Shown: positions 6,466 through 6,487 of the stretch, piece after piece
Numbering within the stretch: position 1 is the first letter of the stretch
Layout of the letters: the number at the start of each line of letters is the position of its first letter
NCBI GenBank assembly: GCA_017650795.1
Contig: JAGCEE010000136.1
Span: 1-6,487, forward strand
Direction: 5' to 3'
Length of the DNA: 6,487 nt
Source of the DNA: Clostridia bacterium
GTDB taxonomy: Bacteria; Bacillota; Clostridia; Christensenellales; UBA1242
Position numbers and translations under genes: made by a program
Notes under the pieces: model-generated
What the model was told of the DNA's origin: nothing
The model's database searches: none
Seen by the model: the letters and a program-made list of their open reading frames with translations, nothing else

Positions 6466-6487
6466 TGGAAATAAAAAGTATAATACT
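6465..6487 (+). CDS. Start of a further gene, cut by the right edge
   Basis: ATG at 6465 overlaps the preceding stop by one base (TAATG), a classic termination-reinitiation junction, and the frame stays open to the window end (MEIKSII, seven codons). No SD precedes it, as for the gene before. Seven codons are too few to identify the product, and the call rests on the overlap alone. Confidence 0.4.

Noticed and set aside
6479..6484. TATAAT at the right edge as a -10 for a downstream gene
   Set aside because: No -35-like hexamer lies about 17 bases upstream, and the flanking sequence is cut off; the TAATG-linked reading frame is a simpler reading.

Overview
The window is strongly A+T-rich and carries seven plus-strand genes, with a probable eighth starting at the right edge. 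Gene content points to a low-GC bacterium of the Bacillota/Clostridia type, possibly an uncultured gut-type lineage: a Pol I with a degenerate proofreading domain, an rsmE-mtaB pair followed by a HIT protein, and Shine-Dalgarno (SD) sites of the AAGGAG kind. This assignment is an inference from gene content and composition. All seven stop codons are TAA. The four Trp codons seen are all TGG, so nothing suggests UGA recoding.

Bases 1-2872: the 3' part of polA (DNA polymerase I; its 5'-nuclease domain lies upstream of the window) is followed 11 bases later by an M16 zinc peptidase gene. The SD of the peptidase gene touches the polA stop codon, so the two are probably co-transcribed.

Bases 2873-5348: after a 109-base gap with a weak hairpin and a good promoter come rsmE (16S rRNA m3U1498 methyltransferase), mtaB (tRNA ms2t6A37 methylthiotransferase) and a HIT-family nucleotide-binding protein. 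rsmE and mtaB both modify RNA of the decoding machinery and are classic neighbours in Firmicutes. Between mtaB and the HIT gene is a small perfect A/U hairpin.

Bases 5349-6487: a 111-base gap with a second strong promoter leads to three tightly packed genes: a 241-residue protein I do not recognise, a 97-residue acidic, tyrosine-rich protein I do not recognise that overlaps it by 14 bases, and the start of another gene in a TAATG overlap.

The most interesting signal is regulatory. The two genes that head transcription units (rsmE and the 241-residue gene) have the same promoter geometry: TTGCAW, 17 bases, TAWAAT, 6 bases, then ATG. This puts the predicted transcription start on or within a base of the start codon. 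Neither has an SD, and in both an in-frame TAA lies just upstream and excludes an earlier start. The operon-internal genes (M16, mtaB, HIT) do have SD sites. The sequence therefore suggests leaderless mRNAs for promoter-proximal genes and SD-led initiation inside operons. No mobile element, CRISPR array, tRNA or rRNA was seen.
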